A DNA stretch of 7,113 nt from Thermoplasmata archaeon. Its GTDB lineage: Archaea; Thermoplasmatota; Thermoplasmata; Thermoplasmatales; Thermoplasmataceae. Both the position numbers and the translations under genes were made by a program. The notes under the pieces were generated by a model. It was not told the origin of the DNA, ran no database searches, and saw nothing but the letters and a program-made list of their open reading frames with translations. Below, piece by piece: positions 6,419-7,113 of this stretch. Every line of letters begins with the position of its first letter. Position 1 is the first letter of the stretch. Location of the stretch: NCBI GenBank assembly GCA_021826795.1, contig JAKAYM010000097.1, positions 1-7,113 of the forward strand, in the 5' to 3' direction.

Positions 6419-6665
6419 GTATTAATGCTGGTTCATCATTTACAGAGGTAGACAAATATGCACAACACTTGTATCTATTGATTTCTGGCAATACCAAAAC
6501 ATACCAATTTCTTTTTTACAGCAAATTTTTGAATCGTTTTTTAAATAGCCCGATTGTATATAGATTTAAATCTCTGTTATTGAATTATGCAACGTCGGAT
6601 ATTTTATCGAAATCGGAATAATTCATCTTCTTTATAGTGTTAATCATTAAACAAGGATAAATTAA

Positions 6666-6673
6666 TTTATATC
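6666..6673 (+). promoter_or_regulatory. Probable TATA box of the glycosyltransferase gene
   Basis: TTTATATC is close to the archaeal TATA consensus and its centre lies about 24 nt before the ATG at 6693. No Shine-Dalgarno is seen before that ATG, so a leaderless transcript is predicted. Confidence 0.65.
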
Positions 6674-6692
6674 AAATGTGCATCAACTTTTA

Positions 6693-7113
6693 ATGAAAGT
6701 CTTAGTGATAGACGAATTCTCTAGAGTCGGTGGTGGCCAGGTATTATCTAAACTGTTACTGGATTATTTTAATCAAAACTATGGCGAAACATATTTAGCT
6801 GTTGATCGAGAACACACACATATCAAGTATGAACATATAATAGAAACCCCTTATTACTTCAGAGAAAACATAAAATTGCCTATTTTATATTATTATATTG
6901 CAAAAACAAGAAAATTCTTAAAAAACTATGTACCGTCACATTTCGATTTTGTATTTAATAACCATCCAAATATGTTTCTGTACAAAGCCGATATCAATGC
7001 TTTGCATGGTTTTTCGTTTCTCGACCAGATAATAGATGAGTATGGAAATATAAAAAATAAAATAATTTTTAATTTCATAAAAAAATTTGGAATATATAAT
7101 TTGTATAACAATG
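6693..7113 (+). CDS. Glycosyltransferase, GT-B fold (GT4-like), N-terminal part only
   Basis: The gene runs off the window after 140 codons and one base. The visible part is an N-terminal Rossmann-like domain. M-K-V-L-V-I-D-E-F is the first beta strand, and V-G-G-G-Q (12-16) is the glycine-rich loop found in GT4 enzymes near the donor/acceptor cleft. A helix follows (V-L-S-K-L-L-L-D-Y-F), and further on are F-D-F-V-F-N-N-H and the A-L-H-G-F-S-F-L-D strand-turn typical of the acceptor domain. The C-terminal nucleotide-sugar-binding domain with its E-x7-E motif lies outside the window and cannot be checked. Such enzymes work at the inner face of the membrane, building glycans from nucleotide sugars. 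Its place after a DUF2079 gene suggests cell-surface glycan or N-glycan assembly; donor and acceptor are unknown. The start rests on the beta-strand alignment and the TATA spacing. Confidence 0.85.
   Translation, partial: MKVLVIDEFSRVGGGQVLSKLLLDYFNQNYGETYLAVDREHTHIKYEHIIETPYYFRENIKLPILYYYIAKTRKFLKNYVPSHFDFVFNNHPNMFLYKADINALHGFSFLDQIIDEYGNIKNKIIFNFIKKFGIYNLYNN

Larger units (their letters stand above)
6276..6692. other. 417-bp gene-free region with several hairpins
   Basis: I find no convincing coding frame on either strand. Plus-strand ATGs here give frames of at most about 16 codons, and the minus-strand frame overlapping the start is a shadow of the DUF2079 gene. The region holds the terminator hairpin, a compact hairpin at 6401-6418, an 8-bp inverted repeat TGAATTAT (6581-6588)/ATAATTCA (6618-6625), two TTTAAA motifs near 6540-6570 and the next gene's TATA box. 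A small RNA between 6330 and 6650 is possible but unproven. Confidence 0.6.

Noticed and set aside
6926..7111. 61-codon minus-strand frame
   Set aside because: It is antisense to the glycosyltransferase frame, which has the GGGQ loop, TATA box and a sensible start.
1..7113. CRISPR array, toxin-antitoxin pair, complete insertion sequence, tRNA or rRNA
   Set aside because: No regularly spaced repeats, transposase motifs with terminal repeats, cloverleaf or conserved rRNA segments were seen by eye on either strand.

Overview
The window looks like chromosomal DNA from an AT-rich archaeon, most likely a Thermoplasmata member related to Ferroplasma, Acidiplasma or Cuniculiplasma. The reasons are TATA-type promoter elements placed about 20-30 nt before start codons (apparently leaderless genes), oligo-T terminators, an extracytoplasmic binding protein crowded with N-x-S/T sequons, and a DUF2079-type membrane protein. 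The lineage is inferred from these traits. There is no rRNA or other marker gene to confirm it.

Layout. 1-654 (+): a complete pyrrolidone-carboxylate (pyroglutamyl) peptidase. 655-773: a convergent intergenic stretch with two perfect 14-bp palindromes. 774-2001 (-): a two-gene unit. Its first ORF is a poorly understood 103-codon frame and its second a 304-residue all-helical protein that can be read as six helical hairpins. The junction is TAG-T-ATG, with a strong Shine-Dalgarno inside the first gene. 2002-2262: a divergent promoter region. 2263-4299 (+): a large membrane-anchored or secreted family 5 (oligopeptide/dipeptide type) ABC solute-binding protein, without permease or ATPase genes nearby. 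4300-4595: terminator T-runs, an inverted repeat and the next promoter. 4596-6275 (+): a DUF2079 polytopic membrane protein with a C-terminal extracytoplasmic domain. 6276-6692: 417 bp with no convincing gene but several hairpins. 6693-end (+): the N-terminal half of a GT-B (GT4-like) glycosyltransferase, cut by the window edge.

How the genes may work together. The peptidase and the peptide-type binding protein would both fit scavenging of peptides by a heterotrophic acidophile, but they are not in one operon. The DUF2079 protein and the glycosyltransferase are codirectional, each with its own promoter, and suggest the start of a surface-glycan or glycosylation locus. I see no CRISPR array, tRNA, rRNA, complete insertion sequence or defence system. 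The least explained element is the helical-toroid-like gene pair on the minus strand.
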